Source: Ruminococcus sp.
GTDB lineage: Bacteria; Bacillota; Clostridia; Oscillospirales; Ruminococcaceae
DNA length: 64,000 nt
Assembly (NCBI GenBank): GCA_017521805.1
Contig: JAFXDK010000042.1
Span: 1 to 64,000 of the forward strand
Direction: 5' to 3'
In this document: piece by piece, positions 43,483 to 51,700 of the stretch
Numbering within the stretch: position 1 is the first letter of the stretch
Layout: every line of letters starts with the position of its first letter
Notes under the pieces: model-generated
The model's database searches: none
What the model was told of the DNA's origin: nothing
The model's input: the letters and a program-made list of their open reading frames with translations, nothing else
Translations under genes and position numbers: made by a program

Positions 43483-43983
43483 TTCAAGAAGTCCAAGAAG
43501 TCCGCTTTGCACACACATGTACTCTTGAACCTCTTGAACCTCTTGCTTTAACTGACTAAAGTAAAACCTTTAGCCATTAGCTTGTAGGGGCTGCCTTTGG
43601 CAGTCCGTGGGCGGTACGTCGTTTCTGTTCATCATCTTTATCTACTAACATTTTAGGGATTGATATAATAATGAAGAATTATAAATGCAGATAATAAATA
43701 TTAATATCTCTATTTTCAATTATAAATATTATATAAAAAGCATGGCACACAGAAATGTGCCCTTACAGGCTTCGCTTTAACCGAGTAAAGCAAGAGGTTC
43801 AAGAGGTTCAAGGGTACATGTGTGTGCAAAGCGGACTTCTTGGACTTCTTGAAATTATTATCAGCCGTTAGCTGATATTATACTCCCAAAAGCTAAAGGC
43901 TTTACTTTAGTCAGTTAAAGCAAGAGGTTCAAGAGGTTCAAGGGTACATGTGTGTGCAAAGCGGACTTCTTGGACTTCTTGAA
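43483..43983. repeat. Three copies of an ~80-bp hairpin element
   Basis: Copies lie at 43483-43567 (inverted), 43771-43852 and 43901-43983 (both direct). Each contains CAAGAGGTT twice and GGACTTCTT twice, and the two halves can pair over 19 positions with G-U (for copy three, 43921-43939 with 43963-43981) around a loop with ACATGTGTGTGC. Copy one against the others forms a large inverted repeat. The intervening ~200 bp (43568-43770) holds a TGTAGGGG-family fragment at 43583-43607 and A/T-rich sequence with no gene. Confidence 0.75.
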
Positions 43984-44008
43984 TTATTTGATTATATATA
44001 TAACAAAA

Positions 44009-44033
44009 GAGGGCAGATATTATCCGCCCTCTC
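44009..44033 (-). terminator. glyQS terminator
   Basis: GAGGGC...GCCCTC with GATA/TATC inside, followed on the minus strand by TTTTG. The core GGATAATATC resembles the CGGATATTATCCG repeat family used elsewhere. Confidence 0.75.
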
Positions 44034-44052
44034 AAAATAATTATGCATTAAA

Positions 44053-45459
44053 TTAAAGTGCTGTCTTTTCCTCGAGGAATTTAACAAGGTCGTCAATAGC
44101 AACACGCTGCTGCTCCATTGTATCACGGTCACGAACTGTTACACAGTTATCCTTTTCGATTGTGTCAAAGTCAACAGTGATACAGAAAGGAGTACCGATT
44201 TCGTCCTCACGGCGATATCTCTTACCGATAGTACCTGTTTCGTCGAAATCACACATAAACTTCTTGGAGAGCATTTCATAAACTTCCTCAGCCTTGGGAG
44301 TGAGCTTCTTAACAAGGGGAAGCACTGCACACTTATAAGGAGCAAGAGCAGGATGCAGACGCATAACTGTACGTGTCTCTTTCTTCTCGTTGCCGTTTTT
44401 GTCAGTGGAAATGAGTTCTTCCTCGTCGTAAGCCTCAGTAACAACGGAGAGGAAAAGTCTCTCAACGCCAAGAGATGGCTCGATAACGTAAGGAATATAC
44501 TTCTCGTTTGTTTCGGGGTCAAAGTATTCAAGGGACTTGCCGCTTGTGTTGATATGCTGTGTAAGGTCGTAGTCAGTTCTGTCAGCTACGCCCCAGAGCT
44601 CGCCCCAGCCGAATGGGAAGAGATACTCAAAGTCTGTAGTAGCCTTAGAGTAGAAGCAAAGCTCCTCAGGGTCGTGGTCGCGGAGACGGATATTCTCCTC
44701 TTTCAGACCGATAGTAAGGAGGAAGTCCTTACAGAAACCTCTCCAGTAGTTGAACCATTCAAGGTCAGTACCGGGCTTGCAGAAGAATTCAAGCTCCATC
44801 TGCTCGAACTCACGTACACGGAAAATGAAGTTGCCGGGAGTAATCTCGTTTCTGAAAGATTTACCAATCTGAGCAACGCCGAAAGGTACCTTTTTACGTG
44901 TTGTACGCTGGATATTAGCGAAGTTTACAAAGATACCCTGTGCTGTCTCGGGACGGAGATACAGCTCGGATTTGTTATCCTCAGTAACGCCCTGGAAAGT
45001 CTTGAACATAAGGTTAAACTGACGGATATCTGTGAAATTCTTCTTACCGCAGTTGGGGCATACGATATCTTTTTCGTTGATGTAGTCAGTCATCTGCTGA
45101 TTTGTCCAGCCAGCCACGTTAGTGCCGTCGAAATCTTCAATAAGGTTGTCAGCACGGTGACGTGTCTTACACTCCTTACAGTCCATAAGAGGATCGGAGA
45201 ATCCGCCGATATGTCCCGAAGCAACCCATGTCTGAGGGTTCATAAGGATAGCGGAGTCAAGACCAACGTTGTACTTGTTTTCCTGCACGAACTTTTTCAG
45301 CCATGCGTTCTTTATATTATTTTTCAGCAGAACACCGAGAGGACCGTAATCCCATGTGTTAGCAAGTCCGCCGTAAATTTCTGAGCCCGGATATACATAA
45401 CCCTTGGATTTACAAAGGTCAACGATTTTATCCATTACTTTTTCGTTATTTTTAAGCAT
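44053..45459 (-). CDS. glyQS: Glycyl-tRNA synthetase, single-chain (dimeric) type
   Basis: Class II enzyme charging tRNA-Gly. The 468-residue protein has the start segment [21 protein letters not shown], a zinc-site pair ([15 protein letters not shown]), class II motif 2 ([19 protein letters not shown]) and motif 3 ([10 protein letters not shown]), and the C-terminal anticodon-binding domain ([11 protein letters not shown]). It is the archaeal/eukaryal-like single-polypeptide form common in Gram-positives. GAAGGAG precedes the ATG. The promoter is close, so there is no T-box. Confidence 0.96.
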   Translation of the reverse strand: MLKNNEKVMDKIVDLCKSKGYVYPGSEIYGGLANTWDYGPLGVLLKNNIKNAWLKKFVQENKYNVGLDSAILMNPQTWVASGHIGGFSDPLMDCKECKTRHRADNLIEDFDGTNVAGWTNQQMTDYINEKDIVCPNCGKKNFTDIRQFNLMFKTFQGVTEDNKSELYLRPETAQGIFVNFANIQRTTRKKVPFGVAQIGKSFRNEITPGNFIFRVREFEQMELEFFCKPGTDLEWFNYWRGFCKDFLLTIGLKEENIRLRDHDPEELCFYSKATTDFEYLFPFGWGELWGVADRTDYDLTQHINTSGKSLEYFDPETNEKYIPYVIEPSLGVERLFLSVVTEAYDEEELISTDKNGNEKKETRTVMRLHPALAPYKCAVLPLVKKLTPKAEEVYEMLSKKFMCDFDETGTIGKRYRREDEIGTPFCITVDFDTIEKDNCVTVRDRDTMEQQRVAIDDLVKFLEEKTAL

Positions 45460-45495
45460 AATTCTATTCTCCTTCTGGAAATAATCATCTATTCT

Positions 45496-45524
45496 ATTTT
45501 ACAGCATATCGGCGGATTTGTCAA
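45496..45524 (-). promoter_or_regulatory. glyQS promoter
   Basis: Minus-strand TTGACA (45524-45519), 17-nt spacer, TAAAAT (45501-45496); only ~30 nt of leader. Confidence 0.8.
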
Positions 45525-45583
45525 GGGTTTTTGGAAAAAAGCAATTGCATCGCAAATGCAGCCGTTAGATGTTAGCCTATAGC

Positions 45584-45628
45584 GTAGGGGCGGATATTAT
45601 CCGCCCGCAATTTCGGAATAAAATTCAG
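45584..45628. repeat. Palindromic intergenic repeat (GTAGGGGCGG family)
   Basis: GTAGGGGCGGATATTATCCGCCC forms a 9-bp hairpin, followed by GCAATTTCGG as in the element at 49576-49632. TTAGC-rich words flank it (45560-45580, 45635-45655). Besides these and the two promoters, the 450-nt glyQS-DUF2975 space holds no gene. Confidence 0.65.
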
Positions 45629-45780
45629 TTTTTTTATAAAAGCTAATGGCTATAGGTTAAAGGTTGATTTTAATGATAAACGATAAATTTTTATCGGTAA
45701 AATCACACAAACAAGCCCTGTAAAATATACGTCAACATTGTGCAAACATATAATATTTAATGATAAACATTAAATAACCA

Positions 45781-45895
45781 TTGACAAACGTAAATTCTTG
45801 TGGTATTATATAATCACGGAAAGGGGAACGGGAAAAGCTTCCCCGAAATGAAACTAATGAGCGCTTACAAAGTTTCGACTAGCTTTTAAAAAATT
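45781..45895 (+). promoter_or_regulatory. Promoter and structured leader of the DUF2975 operon
   Basis: TTGACA (45781-45786), 17-nt spacer, TATTAT (45804-45809). The ~90-nt leader has a GGGGAA/TTCCCC hairpin (~45821-45844), a GAAACT/AGTTTC hairpin (~45849-45878), and an AAAGCT that could pair with AGCTTTT at ~45884-45890. This much pairing suggests a regulated or protected 5' end. Confidence 0.6.
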
Positions 45896-45911
45896 ATTGG
45901 AGGGTTTATTT

Positions 45912-46592
45912 ATGAACAGCACAAAAAATATTGACTATGTAAAGAGAATCAACACACTTGGCAAGGTGAGCAAAATTATCCTGATGATTATGCGTATAGT
46001 ATGCATTATAGGTGTCATTGCTGCTATTGTGGGCGGTATCATTGTACTGGCTACTGTACCAAAAGACAGCACTGCAATAACATCAAAAGGAAATGCAGCA
46101 TTTGAATTAATCGTTGATACCAACAAGCTCCCGAGCTATGTTTCCGCTTATTCTGACGACGAGGACAACACAAATGCAAAATTCAGAGTTTTCGGCACGG
46201 AAATAGCTATAAAAGATACTGTTACCGATAATGACGGCGTTGAAAAATATACAGTTGAAGCTTATTTCGATTCTCCCAACAGCACATTATTCAAGTATGG
46301 TCTGGCTGGTACGTGCTTCGGTGCGGCTTTATACATTACATTTACACTTATTGTTGTAATTTTCGCAGGAAAGCTTGCAAAGGCTCTTGAAGTTTGTCAG
46401 TCACCCTTTGAGGAAAGTGTCACAAAGGCTATGAAGCACTTTGCATTTTCACTTATTCCTGCGGTGCTTACGTATATAACACAGGGTTCTATAAATCTCA
46501 CAATGGTGCTCATTATCATTGCAGTTATTATTTTCTCTTATATTTTCAGCTACGGTGCAAAATTACAGCAGGAATCAGACGAAACGCTTTAA
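45912..46592 (+). CDS. DUF2975 membrane protein
   Basis: 226 residues with four membrane helices: IILMIMRIVCIIGVIAAIVGGI (N-terminal), YGLAGTCFGAALYITFTLIVVIF, FAFSLIPAVLTYI and LTMVLIIIAVIIFSYIF, with an outer domain between the first two. This is the DUF2975 layout. GGAGG precedes the ATG at 45912. It pairs with the HTH protein just downstream, a conserved clostridial gene pair of unknown role. Confidence 0.8.
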   Translation: MNSTKNIDYVKRINTLGKVSKIILMIMRIVCIIGVIAAIVGGIIVLATVPKDSTAITSKGNAAFELIVDTNKLPSYVSAYSDDEDNTNAKFRVFGTEIAIKDTVTDNDGVEKYTVEAYFDSPNSTLFKYGLAGTCFGAALYITFTLIVVIFAGKLAKALEVCQSPFEESVTKAMKHFAFSLIPAVLTYITQGSINLTMVLIIIAVIIFSYIFSYGAKLQQESDETL

Positions 46593-46604
46593 GGAGGGGG
46601 AAAT

Positions 46605-46832
46605 ATGTCGATTATACTGAGACTTGACAGAGTAATGGCAGACAGAAAAATCAGCCTTAACGAGCTGAGTGACCGTGTGGGTGTAAGCAACGTAAACCTC
46701 TCAAAGCTTAAAACGGGCAAGGTTAGCGCAATCCGCTTTTCCACTCTCAACGCTATATGCAAGGCGCTTTCCTGTCAGCCGGGGGATATACTGGAATTTA
46801 TCGATGATGACGAGGATATGGATAATGCGTAA
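46605..46832 (+). CDS. Small XRE-type helix-turn-helix regulator (YozG-like)
   Basis: A 75-residue protein that is almost only a helix-turn-helix domain: LDRVMADRKISLNELSDRVGVSNVNLSKLKTGK with SLNELSDRVG and NVNLSKLKTG as the two helices, then FSTLNAICKALSCQPGDILEFI. It is a DNA-binding regulator, likely of its own operon with the DUF2975 gene. AAGGAGGGG precedes the ATG. Confidence 0.88.
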   Translation: MSIILRLDRVMADRKISLNELSDRVGVSNVNLSKLKTGKVSAIRFSTLNAICKALSCQPGDILEFIDDDEDMDNA

Positions 46833-46858
46833 TTCGTAATTCGTAATGCGTAATTATT

Positions 46859-46895
46859 TAAGAGCCGTCGGCTTTTAGCTGGCGGCTTTTGTTCT
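46859..46895 (+). terminator. Terminator of the DUF2975-HTH operon
   Basis: AGCCG...CGGCT with GGC/GCT inner pairing, followed by TTTTGTTCT. It is preceded by GCGTAATTCG simple repeats (46826-46855). Confidence 0.7.
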
Positions 46896-46926
46896 GCCTG
46901 AATGCAAAACAAATTTCAAAAATCTC

Positions 46927-46955
46927 TTGTAAAAAAAGAAATTATGTGATATAAT
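46927..46955 (+). promoter_or_regulatory. corA promoter
   Basis: TTGTAA (46927-46932), 17-nt spacer, TATAAT (46950-46955). The predicted leader before corA is about 190 nt and contains a short ORF. Confidence 0.7.
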
Positions 46956-47002
46956 ATATAAGGATAAGTATTCCACAAACTTAAAGAAAAGGTGGTGCGG
47001 TT

Positions 47003-47080
47003 ATGAGTTCCGACCCTTATGGGAACAGTATGAATAGTATGTTTATGGGATATATATCGCACCGTTGTATCTGCCGTTAA
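47003..47080 (+). CDS. Possible 25-residue leader peptide upstream of corA
   Basis: AAAGGTGG lies 8 nt before an ATG opening a 25-codon frame (starts MSSDPYGNSMNSM, ends RCICR). It is rich in Met, Ser and Cys. Leader peptides regulate magnesium transporter genes in Enterobacteria (for example corL, mgtL), so control of corA is possible, but this is only a position argument. It could also be an independent small protein. Confidence 0.4.
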   Translation: MSSDPYGNSMNSMFMGYISHRCICR

Positions 47081-47155
47081 AGCTGATTCTCCGTGCCTGT
47101 ATATCTCAGTAACAGGCGAAAGGAGGAATGTCTGCATTGCAGGCTAAGCTTTGCT

Positions 47156-48082
47156 ATGATCAATTTTTATACTTATGTAAACGGCAAAATGTCCCTGACA
47201 GATAAGTTCACAGAGGGCTGCTGGGTTTCTGTTGTAAGCCCTACTCCACAGGAAATCAAGGAGCTTATCGAGGATTACGGCATTGACAGCGGTTTCGTTA
47301 AATCCTCATTGGACGAAGAGGAATCCTCACGTATTGAGCGCGAGGACGACCAGACACTTATTATCATTGATACCCCTGTATCCTCCACCGACAAGGACGA
47401 TACAAAGATTTTCTACACTATGCCTATGGGTATTATAATTACAGAAACAAATGTGTTTACTGTATCTCTCCACAATGCCCAGATTATCGAGGAGGCTGTC
47501 CGCGGTACTATCCGCAATCTCCGTCCCGAATTCAAGACGAGATTTGTTTTACAGCTTCTGCTGCGTATTGCCGCAATGTTCCTGTACTACCTTAAACAAA
47601 TCGATAAAATTTCATCTTTGGCGGAACAACAGCTCCACAATGCTATGAAAAATGAGCTTCTTATGCAGCTTCTTGCTCTTGAAAAATCACTGGTTTACTT
47701 CTCCACCTCCCTCAAAGCAAACGAGGCGACTATCGAAAAGATTTTCCGCGGCAGAGTTGTAAAGCTCTATGACGAGGATCAGGATTTGCTTGAAGATGTT
47801 CTCATCGAGATGAAGCAGGCTATTGAAATGGCGAGTATATACACGGGAATCCTCTCCAGTATGACGGGGAATTTTTCGTCGGTTATCTCCAACAACCTCA
47901 ATATCGTCATGTGGCGCTTAACTATTGTCACCATTATTATGCAGATTCCCAATATGATTTTCGGCTTCTACGGTATGAATACCGCAGGGCTGCCCATTCC
48001 GTACACCTGGTTTCCCAGTGCGCTGGCGGTGGCTGTGACGGCAATTGCAGCGTTTATATTGTTGAAATGGAGAAAGAAATAA
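47156..48082 (+). CDS. corA: CorA-family divalent cation (Mg2+) channel
   Basis: CorA is a pentameric Mg2+/Co2+ channel. The protein has a cytoplasmic alpha/beta N-terminus, a long helix (residues ~190-250) and two C-terminal helices with the hallmark FYGMNTAGLP between them, ending in LKWRKK. The ATG at 47156 (308 residues) is preferred for alignment, but it lacks a ribosome site; a strong AAAGGAGG at 47119-47126 is 5 nt before an in-frame CTG at 47132, which may be the true start. A copy of its last 14 codons occurs after the next gene at 48720-48764. Confidence 0.88.
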   Translation: MINFYTYVNGKMSLTDKFTEGCWVSVVSPTPQEIKELIEDYGIDSGFVKSSLDEEESSRIEREDDQTLIIIDTPVSSTDKDDTKIFYTMPMGIIITETNVFTVSLHNAQIIEEAVRGTIRNLRPEFKTRFVLQLLLRIAAMFLYYLKQIDKISSLAEQQLHNAMKNELLMQLLALEKSLVYFSTSLKANEATIEKIFRGRVVKLYDEDQDLLEDVLIEMKQAIEMASIYTGILSSMTGNFSSVISNNLNIVMWRLTIVTIIMQIPNMIFGFYGMNTAGLPIPYTWFPSALAVAVTAIAAFILLKWRKK

Positions 48083-48101
48083 AATAAGAGAGGCGATATT
48101 T

Positions 48102-48716
48102 TTGGATTTAAATAATCTGAAACCAATTGAAGTATATCCTCCGGCCACTGAAAAAGAAATCGTACTTGCAGAACAAAAAATATCAAGAATTATTCCGCAG
48201 ATATACAAGGATTTTCTGAAAATAACTAATGGTATGCTTCTCGATAACTGTGTGCTTTATGACACTGAAAGTATTGCTGAGATGTATAAAACCCATGAAT
48301 TTTCAGAATATGCTCCAGATTATATCAGCGTTGGAAATGATAATGGTGACAGGGAAATTATAATAAAAGCTGAAAAAGACGCTGTTTTATGCGGACTTTT
48401 AGACGCAGGTTCAATCGGTACAGATGAGCCAGATTGGTTCGATTTTGCAGAATGGCTTGAAAATGGCTGTGAATTCATCGAAGAATCCGAAATTGACCTT
48501 GCACGAAAAGGAAAAATCTGTATTGTCAGAATTCCTGACGAAAAAACAAAGTTTTTAACCGAAGCAAAAAAAATATTCTCACTTACTGTAACGGCAGGCG
48601 AACTTATGAAAGGTGTAAAAACTTTGCCGTATACTATCGTGGAAGATATAACCGGTGCACGGGCTCAAAAATTAATAAATGAAACTTCTTTTCGTGAGTG
48701 TTATAAATTCTTATAA
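48102..48716 (+). CDS. SMI1/KNR4 (SUKH) family protein
   Basis: From a TTG at 48102 (AGAGGCG upstream) the 204-residue protein has the SUKH pattern: PATEKEIVLAEQKI, IPQIYKDFLKITNGMLL, DYISVGNDNGDREII and DAGSIGTDEPDWFDFAEW. In bacteria this family includes immunity proteins against polymorphic toxins, though many are of unknown use. The last ~65 residues (LTEAKKIFSLTVTAGELMKGVKTLP) resemble the ribosomal L7/L12 C-terminal fold seen in other SUKH fusions. The gene lies between the corA stop and a second copy of the corA 3' end, so it was inserted there. Confidence 0.8.
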   Translation: MDLNNLKPIEVYPPATEKEIVLAEQKISRIIPQIYKDFLKITNGMLLDNCVLYDTESIAEMYKTHEFSEYAPDYISVGNDNGDREIIIKAEKDAVLCGLLDAGSIGTDEPDWFDFAEWLENGCEFIEESEIDLARKGKICIVRIPDEKTKFLTEAKKIFSLTVTAGELMKGVKTLPYTIVEDITGARAQKLINETSFRECYKFL

Positions 48717-48719
48717 CGC

Positions 48720-48764
48720 ACGGCTGTGGCGGCGTTTATATTGTTGAAGTGGAGGAAGAAATAG
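48720..48764 (+). pseudogene. Remnant of a corA 3' end
   Basis: Fifteen codons encoding TAVAAFILLKWRKK-stop, nearly identical in protein to the corA C-terminus (TAIAAFILLKWRKK) but with several silent base changes. This is the displaced end of another corA allele, left after insertion of the SMI1/KNR4 gene. Confidence 0.8.
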
Positions 48765-48815
48765 TAGGATTATCCGCCAGCAATTTCAGAACGAAATTCA
48801 GCTTTCGGAAATTTC

Positions 48816-48839
48816 AAGGACACGGTTCGCCGTGTCCTT
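48816..48839. repeat. Palindromic repeat, ACACGG/CCGTGT family
   Basis: AAGGACACGG-TTCG-CCGTGTCCTT, a perfect 10-bp hairpin with TTCG loop, in the ~300-nt space before the 49017 gene. The preceding CAATTTCAGAACGAAATT is part of the TGTAGGGG-family sequence. Confidence 0.75.
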
Positions 48840-48920
48840 TTTGCGTAGGATTTAACTTGTGATATTACACAAAATTTATCAGCAGACTTTATAAAACTAA
48901 CCAAACATATAACTAACCTC

Positions 48921-48949
48921 TTGACGATTAATTGATAATGTTGTATAAT
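48921..48949 (+). promoter_or_regulatory. Promoter of the 49017 gene
   Basis: TTGACG (48921-48926), 17-nt spacer, TATAAT (48944-48949). Confidence 0.78.
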
Positions 48950-49016
48950 ACATATATGGTTGTCCGCATTGGCAACCAATCATTTTACAATATTATTTAA
49001 AAAGGGGTAAAAAATT

Positions 49017-49502
49017 ATGGTAAACGGAATTTGGAAAGCAGAGTATAACGGACATACTATTGAGATAGTCAATACTCTCTTTAAAGCCACACTTAAAATT
49101 GACGGAGTAGTGCAAGCTATATCAAAAGAATTCATAACTGGTTTATTTATGGCAAAATTGCCTGAAGGTGAAGATATAATAGCAGTTCTTGAATCCAAGT
49201 TTATTGAATTTGAATCACATTTATTAATTGGAAACAGAGTTGAATTACAAGCTGTTGATAGAGGAAACTGGAAAGCAGAATATAATGGACACACTATAAT
49301 GATAAAAAATGGACTTACAAAAGCCATTATTGAAATTGATGGAGTTGAAACGGATAAAACAAGAAGCATGATAGACGGCATATTAAAGGGAAAGCTGCCT
49401 GAGGGTGAAGATGTAATGGCATTTCTCGATTCCGAGATGCTTGGTGTTGGTGCATATTTAATTGTCGGTAACGAAGTAAAAATGACAAAAGAAGAATCCT
49501 AA
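49017..49502 (+). CDS. Protein made of two repeated ~75-residue domains, unknown function
   Basis: The 161-residue protein consists of two tandem copies (residues ~5-80 and ~84-158). Both contain WKAEYNGHTI, a KA-x-IDGV segment, a (K/G)LPEGED motif and a final LIGN/LIVGNEV. The DNA is also recognisably duplicated (AAAGCAGA(G/A)TATAA(C/T)GGACA), so the duplication is fairly recent. There is no signal peptide or membrane helix. No family was recognised. AAAGGGG precedes the ATG. It stands alone with its own promoter. Confidence 0.65.
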   Translation: MVNGIWKAEYNGHTIEIVNTLFKATLKIDGVVQAISKEFITGLFMAKLPEGEDIIAVLESKFIEFESHLLIGNRVELQAVDRGNWKAEYNGHTIMIKNGLTKAIIEIDGVETDKTRSMIDGILKGKLPEGEDVMAFLDSEMLGVGAYLIVGNEVKMTKEES

Positions 49503-49545
49503 ATAATCTTTTAGCAAATATACATTTTACAACATAATGATTTAT

Positions 49546-49569
49546 AAGGACACGGTTCGCCGTGTCCTT
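49546..49569. repeat. Palindromic repeat, ACACGG/CCGTGT family
   Basis: A perfect copy of AAGGACACGG-TTCG-CCGTGTCCTT, identical to 48816-48839. The two copies bracket the 49017 gene. Confidence 0.75.
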
Positions 49570-49575
49570 TTCTTA

Positions 49576-49632
49576 TGTAGGGATAATTTAATTTCGTAGC
49601 GAAATTGCGGGCGGATAATATCCGCCCCTACA
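49576..49632. repeat. MITE-like TGTAGGG element
   Basis: Terminal inverted repeats TGTAGGG / CCCTACA enclose AATTTCG-TAG-CGAAATT and GGGCGGATA-AT-ATCCGCCC hairpins. It is related to 11791-11900 and 45584-45628. A further TGTAGGGG with GAAGGCGCCTTC follows at about 49660-49685. The 265-nt space holds no gene. Confidence 0.7.
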
Positions 49633-49768
49633 GAAATTACGTAATATAGCCAATTGTGTAGGGGAAGGCGCCTTCGACGTCCCGTTGTACAAATATCAGT
49701 ATACATAAGAAAAGACGGCAGGAAAAATTCCCACCGTCCATAAAAATTACGCATTACGCATTAAATAA

Positions 49769-50773
49769 TCATCCTACAATTCCCGAACGTTCAATACCCT
49801 CGATGAAATGCTTCTGTAAGAATATATACATTATCAGCAGGGGAGTGATTGATATAAGACAGCCTGCCTCTTTCCAGACTATCTGCTCACGAGGGGATAT
49901 ATCCGCAGATACCGTATCAAAAAGCCTCCGTTTCAGCTCAGTATCAAGATTACGGAGCATAAGTGATATGGTTCGCGTATCAGTGAAAAACGTAGCGCTT
50001 ACGTAATAGTCATTCCAGTACCACACCACTGAAAAGAGGAATACCGTAAGGAAAGCCGCCGCCGCGTTGGGTACCATAACCTGTACAAAGGTTCTGAATG
50101 GACCGCAGCCGTCGATGTATGCCGCGTCCTCCAGTTCCCGTGGCAGTCCCTTGAAAAACTGACGGAATATGAGTATCATAAGTCCTGCCCTTATTCCGTT
50201 GCCCGTCAGGGCAGGGAGATACATGGTAAACATGGTATCTATGAGATTAATAGAAAATTCGCCTATACCGAAGTTTCTGAATTGTGAGTACAGAGGCAGG
50301 GCGATAATCTGCGGCGGTACAAGAATCATCATTATCACAACCGCAAACAGCAGATTCCGTCCGCGGAATTTAAACCGTGCAAATCCGTAGCCCGTCACCG
50401 CGCAGGATATCACCTGCACCAGAGCACATCCAACATTGAGAAACAGCGTTGTTATAAGGGTTTGCGGAAATCCCATTGCGTCAAGGGTTTCTTTCAGCAC
50501 ATTCAGCGTGAAATTCCGCGGAATCCACATAACCGTGGGGTCGTTCATATCGCCTCTTTCGCGGAAAGTGCAGCTTACCATATAAATAAGAGGATAGAGA
50601 ATTACAAAGCCAAGTCCGAAAAGTATGACAAAGCGGAAGAAGGGGAAAATTCTTTCAGCCGCTTCTTTTCGCCTGAGATATGTTATTTCAGCTTTTGACA
50701 TGGTTTGCATACGTATGCGGCGAGCTTCTTTTTTGCTTATACTCTTATGCTCTTTCGGAGAATTATCCGCCAT
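49769..50773 (-). CDS. Carbohydrate ABC transporter permease (MalG-like)
   Basis: Inner-membrane permease with six helices and the EAA loop LEDAAYIDGCGPFRTFVQVMVP that meets the ATPase. The ATG at 50773 has AGGAGG upstream (the GTG at 50782 overlaps it), giving 334 residues. It pairs with the permease at 50786. It is the last gene of the large minus-strand sugar locus. No ATPase is encoded nearby; MsmX-like shared ATPases usually serve such systems. Confidence 0.9.
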   Translation of the reverse strand: MADNSPKEHKSISKKEARRIRMQTMSKAEITYLRRKEAAERIFPFFRFVILFGLGFVILYPLIYMVSCTFRERGDMNDPTVMWIPRNFTLNVLKETLDAMGFPQTLITTLFLNVGCALVQVISCAVTGYGFARFKFRGRNLLFAVVIMMILVPPQIIALPLYSQFRNFGIGEFSINLIDTMFTMYLPALTGNGIRAGLMILIFRQFFKGLPRELEDAAYIDGCGPFRTFVQVMVPNAAAAFLTVFLFSVVWYWNDYYVSATFFTDTRTISLMLRNLDTELKRRLFDTVSADISPREQIVWKEAGCLISITPLLIMYIFLQKHFIEGIERSGIVG

Positions 50774-50785
50774 ATTCCGCACCTC

Positions 50786-51700
50786 CTATTCTGTTTCATA
50801 GTAAATCATTTTATTTGCAATAAAAGTAACAATGCCTATAGCGGCGAGAATTATTCCGAAATAAAGCCATGCCATTGAGGAAATAATTCCGAATTCCCAG
50901 TCATCGCGGAGAGCAAGTATTCGCTTCATTACAGCGTTTGTGGGATTTGTAAAGGAATCAATGACAGTGAATATAAAATTCACCAGTATAAATGGGCTGA
51001 CATAGGGGAATGTGATTTTCCAGAAGTATTCCCAAGCCGTAGCGCCCTCCAGCTGAGCCGCTTCCCTTGCTGATGTGGGAATTGTCTGCAAAGCCGCAAG
51101 GAAAAGGAGAATCTGTATGCCGCTTGACCATACGATTCCGAAAATATTGTCAGAGATAGTGGAAATCATTGCGCCCATATCCTCGCTGATGCCGTAGATT
51201 CCCAAGAATTGCAGTAATTCACCAACCATATTAGTTGAAAACATAGTTGAAAACTGTCCCGCCCCTGTATTGCCCGTAGAGCTGATATCACCGCTGATAA
51301 TGGCGTAAACAGGGCCTGTTGCAATTATTACAGGGAGAAAGAATATAGCTCTTGCAAGGGCTCTGCCGCGGAATTTCTGATTGAGAATAACCGCGATAAA
51401 CAGGGAAAATATTACAATCAGCGGAGTTTTCCACAGGGTTTCCAGAAGTGTTGATTTCAGACATTCTGTATATTTCGGGTCAGTGGTAAGGGAATATACA
51501 AAGTTTTCAAATCCCACCCATTCCAGCGTAGAATTTCCCGTATCTATGGTAACATCGCAGAAAGACCAGATAAAAGAGGTCAAAAGGGGTACAAGGAAGA
51601 AAATCACCGTTCCCACAAGCCATACGCCAATAAAGCCGTAGCCATAGAGTGCCTTTCTTTTTTCGTAGGAGATACGGGAGGATTTTTTATTATTTTTCAT
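50786..51700 (-). CDS. Carbohydrate ABC transporter permease (MalF-like)
   Basis: 304 residues with six helices and the EAA loop TSAREAAQLEGATAWEYFWK. It forms a heterodimer with the 49769 product. Its ATG overlaps the stop of the DUF5696 gene by 4 nt, so translation is coupled. Confidence 0.9.
   Translation of the reverse strand: MKNNKKSSRISYEKRKALYGYGFIGVWLVGTVIFFLVPLLTSFIWSFCDVTIDTGNSTLEWVGFENFVYSLTTDPKYTECLKSTLLETLWKTPLIVIFSLFIAVILNQKFRGRALARAIFFLPVIIATGPVYAIISGDISSTGNTGAGQFSTMFSTNMVGELLQFLGIYGISEDMGAMISTISDNIFGIVWSSGIQILLFLAALQTIPTSAREAAQLEGATAWEYFWKITFPYVSPFILVNFIFTVIDSFTNPTNAVMKRILALRDDWEFGIISSMAWLYFGIILAAIGIVTFIANKMIYYETE

Noticed and set aside
45460..45560. T-box riboswitch upstream of glyQS
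   Set aside because: A consensus promoter lies only ~30 nt before the gene, leaving no room for a T-box.
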